DNA from: Prolixibacteraceae bacterium
GTDB lineage: Bacteria > Bacteroidota > Bacteroidia > Bacteroidales > Prolixibacteraceae
Length of the DNA stretch: 16,642 bases
Assembly (NCBI GenBank): GCA_016788685.1
Contig: JAEUSS010000463.1
Location: 1-16,642 of the forward strand
Direction of reading: 5' to 3'
Shown in pieces: positions 15,389 through 16,642 of this stretch. Below the pieces are notes generated by a model. It did not search any database. It had not been told where the DNA came from and worked only from the letters and a program-made list of their open reading frames with translations. Position 1 is the stretch's first letter. Every line of letters begins with the position of its first letter. The position numbers and the translations under genes are program-made.

Positions 15389-15532
15389 AAATATACGCAA
15401 TGCGTAAAATAACTATGAATGCAAGGACTATGTTTCAGTAAAACGATTTATTGTCTTTATTATCAATTAAGTAATGTATCTTCTGAAAAACTATTTATTA
15501 TAAAAGTCACTCAAATATAATTGCGTATATTT
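15389..15532. repeat. 144-bp A+T-rich segment bounded by a 12-bp perfect inverted repeat
   Basis: AAATATACGCAA (15389-15400) is the exact reverse complement of TTGCGTATATTT (15521-15532). A related copy, TTGCGTATTTTA, is at 15356-15367. The inside is A+T-rich with no gene. The right arm overlaps the small hairpin at 15508-15537 and ends 4 bp before the GTTATGGC core of the first cassette-like gene. Its length is close to the 149 bp of the attC-like element downstream. Confidence 0.5.
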
Positions 15533-15537
15533 GAGTG
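15508..15537. repeat. Perfect 12-bp-arm hairpin abutting the first GTTATGGC core
   Basis: CACTCAAATATA (15508-15519) pairs with TATATTTGAGTG (15526-15537) around ATTGCG. The right arm contains TATATTTG (15526-15533), an exact match to the -7 consensus, so this could also hold the promoter of the first small gene. The last G of the hairpin is the first base of GTTATGGC. Confidence 0.6.
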
Positions 15538-15548
15538 TTATGGCCAAT
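15537..15548 (+). other. Upstream core site GTTATGGCCAAT
   Basis: This 12-bp string recurs as GTTATGGCTAAT at 16224-16235, where it forms the right end of the attC-like element. In both places a TTAAAA follows within one or two bases, and the small-gene start lies 30-32 bp after the first G. It may be the left boundary (attI- or attC-type core) of the first cassette-like unit. The match is seen; recombination function is inferred. Confidence 0.45.
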
Positions 15549-16067
15549 GTTAAAAGTGACAAAACAATGACTCGACAGTTAATATTTTTGATCCTATTTA
15601 TATGTACAAGTATTGCCTGTTTTTCGCAAACTAACATTGATACATGCAATACTGACTATTATAGGGAGAAAATTCGGTTAAATATAATAGCGAAGGAGTT
15701 AAAAGACACAGTAGTCTTATTCCATAATTATATTAGCGGGGTTGACGAAAAACGAATAATTTGCAACTCCATAAGTATTACTAGCGATTTGAATAACTTG
15801 ATATGGGAAAGTAAATACATCAAGTCATACCTTAATTATCAAAACAAATGGAACAAATTTTCTATTATTTCATACAAAATTGACAATCACACCGACACAA
15901 TAGCTTGCTATTTCTTATGCGATAGAAACACAAAGAGAACTGTTGAAATGGTGAGATTTCGAATAGCAAATAAAAAAATAAGCGGAATAAATATTTTACC
16001 AAAAATCTATAATGGATTTGTGCCGATTGATGAATTTGAGAACTATAGGATTGAAGAATATGAATAA
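15540..16067 (+). CDS. Small secreted protein of unknown function (cassette-like gene 1)
   Basis: I do not recognise a family. From the ATG at 15540, inside the GTTATGGC core, the product has 175 residues; from the alternative ATG at 15567 it has 166. Both lead into a hydrophobic segment (LIFLILFICTSIACFSQ), a Sec signal with the Bacteroidota-typical FSQ end, so the protein is exported. The mature part is about 145 residues, rich in Ile, Asn, Lys and Tyr, with four cysteines, two of them in CYFLC, and no transmembrane segment. Base composition is clearly more A+T-rich than the glycan locus, suggesting acquisition. I prefer 15540 because the Met-Ala-Asn start is shared with the mini-frame ahead of the next gene, but 15567 gives a more ordinary signal peptide. 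The attC-like element begins 13 bp past the stop. Confidence 0.7.
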   Translation: MANVKSDKTMTRQLIFLILFICTSIACFSQTNIDTCNTDYYREKIRLNIIAKELKDTVVLFHNYISGVDEKRIICNSISITSDLNNLIWESKYIKSYLNYQNKWNKFSIISYKIDNHTDTIACYFLCDRNTKRTVEMVRFRIANKKISGINILPKIYNGFVPIDEFENYRIEEYE

Positions 16068-16080
16068 ATAAAACACTGTG

Positions 16081-16229
16081 CATAACTTCAGCTACCCGTC
16101 AAGGTCGGCGGCAGAGGTTTTCGGTGGGCATCTTTCCGCTCGGGCTGCTTTTAGGCTTGACAGGAATTGAAAATCGGCGCAAGCCAAATCGCCCGCAATC
16201 CGCACCTGCGTGTAGCTTCCTACGTTATG
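16081..16229 (+). other. attC-like recombination-site candidate
   Basis: The ends form a broken inverted repeat: CATAAC (16081-16086) with GTTATG (16224-16229), and AGCTAC (16090-16095) with GTAGCT (16212-16217). They are separated by unpaired spacers of 3 and 6 nt. This is the R''-L''...L'-R' layout of integron attC sites, with unequal unpaired spacers. The 116-nt centre has further pairing, such as GTCAAG (16098-16103) with CTTGAC (16156-16161). It is much richer in G+C than the genes on either side and has no reading frame. The core GTTATGG departs from the classical GTTRRRY at one base. No integrase gene is in the window. A palindromic mobile repeat is the main alternative. Confidence 0.5.
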
Positions 16230-16259
16230 GCTAATTTAAAACGTGCATTTAGACAATGA
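16227..16259 (+). CDS. Ten-codon mini-cistron starting in the core site
   Basis: ATG at 16227-16229, inside GTTATGGC, opens the frame MANLKRAFRQ and stops at TGA 16257-16259, overlapping the ATG of the next gene by four bases (ATGA). The first gene has the matching start MANVK at 15540, there in frame. No Shine-Dalgarno is evident before the small gene, so translation of this leader could deliver ribosomes to it by coupling. The frame and overlap are seen; expression is inferred. Confidence 0.35.
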   Translation: MANLKRAFRQ

Positions 16260-16642
16260 TGGCAAGATTAATAACAATAGTATTTTTAAGTCTTTTGACA
16301 GGCAATCTCTGTGGTCAATCAATTCCTTCGTTTTGGATGAATATATATAGACTTGATGATTACTTTGAGACGAAAAAAGGAGAAATCAATAAGATCACAG
16401 TTGATAAGATTGGGTATTATTCATCGGGAGACACTTATAAAGAGAAATGGATTTATTCTTTTATTTCCCAAAGTCGGATACAAGGAGAAAAGTATAAAGA
16501 CAGTGAATTACAAATGAAATTTCAATTAGAATTAGATAGCCTAAATCGAATAGTAAAAAAGATCACTGAATCCAAAATTCCATTGATTGGATGGAGAAAA
16601 GAAATTATTGTTTTTGAGTACGGCGACAACAAAGTAATATTT
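16256..16642 (+). CDS. Small secreted protein of unknown function (cassette-like gene 2, runs off right edge)
   Basis: I do not recognise a family. The frame is open for 129 codons to the window end. Two adjacent ATGs (16256 and 16259) are possible starts; the first overlaps the mini-cistron stop. The N-terminus MMARLITIVFLSLLTGNLCGQ is a Sec signal peptide ending near CGQ, so the protein is exported. The visible mature part (SIPSFWMNIYRLDDYFETKK and on) is polar and Lys/Glu-rich with aromatic residues every few positions, and suggests a beta-rich domain; there is no transmembrane segment. It shows no evident likeness to gene 1 apart from the shared upstream core and export signal. It is A+T-rich like gene 1, consistent with a different origin from the glycan locus. 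Confidence 0.7.
   Translation, partial: MMARLITIVFLSLLTGNLCGQSIPSFWMNIYRLDDYFETKKGEINKITVDKIGYYSSGDTYKEKWIYSFISQSRIQGEKYKDSELQMKFQLELDSLNRIVKKITESKIPLIGWRKEIIVFEYGDNKVIF

Larger units (their letters stand above)
14356..15539. other. 1.2-kb region without a convincing gene, rich in palindromes and repeats
   Basis: No reading frame here has a family signature, a good start and normal codon use. The stretch carries, in order: the deacetylase upstream region, a nested palindrome (14502-14574), a 21-bp tandem array (14629-14838), a 12-bp-arm hairpin (14846-14880), a CAAATAT/ATATTTG repeat (14912-14930), a G+C-richer block (about 14980-15245) ending in a CCCCTCGTT palindrome, further perfect small hairpins, and an A+T-rich segment to the cassette-like genes. 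Short frames at 14981-15154 (plus) and 15022-15231 (minus, TTG start) overlap each other and look incidental. It may be the junction between the chromosomal glycan locus and mobile DNA. Confidence 0.6.

Noticed and set aside
15865..16083. Minus-strand frame of 72 codons opposite small gene 1
   Set aside because: Antisense to a frame with a clear signal peptide and running into the attC-like element; no support.

Overview
The window looks like the genome of a free-living or sediment/marine-type member of the Bacteroidota, possibly the Marinilabiliales/Prolixibacteraceae group. The evidence is indirect. Many genes encode secreted carbohydrate-active enzymes with short Sec or lipoprotein signals, Shine-Dalgarno sequences are weak or A-rich, and several upstream regions carry the Bacteroidota -7 element TAnnTTTG. 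No rRNA or tRNA is visible, so the taxon is an inference.

Positions 1-14355 form a glycan-degradation locus in four transcription blocks. (i) Minus strand, 1-1418: a GH43-type glycosidase lipoprotein followed by the N-terminal part of a secreted cellulase/xylanase-like glycosidase that runs off the left edge. (ii) Plus strand, 1791-7837: a tight three-gene operon of a Cys-type S1 sulfatase, a multidomain GH29 alpha-L-fucosidase and a GH2 beta-galactosidase-like enzyme. (iii) Plus strand, 8013-12589: a FAD/Fe-S D-lactate-type dehydrogenase with its own likely promoter, an NlpE-N-like lipoprotein 7 bp behind it, then a secreted WbsX/GH99-like protein. (iv) Minus strand, 12650-14355: a CE4-type polysaccharide deacetylase followed by a secreted alpha/beta-hydrolase esterase. 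A perfect bidirectional terminator at 12595-12641 separates (iii) and (iv). Sulfatase, fucosidase and beta-galactosidase together suggest stripping of a sulfated, fucosylated, galactose-containing glycan; GH43, esterase and deacetylase suggest arabinose and acyl decorations. No SusC/SusD pair, regulator or transporter is in the window.

From about 14400 to 15540 no convincing gene is seen. This stretch is dense in palindromes. It holds a nested 73-bp palindrome, a 21-bp tandem repeat of about 9.5 copies, a 12-bp-arm hairpin, two CCCCTCGTT/AACGAGGGG palindromes and several small perfect hairpins.

From about 15540 to the right edge the DNA becomes A+T-rich and carries two small secreted proteins of unknown function, separated by a 149-bp element with attC-like architecture (16081-16229). 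Both genes start just downstream of the same core, GTTATGGCYAAT. In both, an ATG inside that core opens a reading frame beginning Met-Ala-Asn. In the first gene it is fused in frame; in the second it is a 10-codon mini-cistron whose stop overlaps the gene's start. This integron-cassette-like arrangement, with a start codon carried by the recombination-like site, is the most interesting observation in the window.
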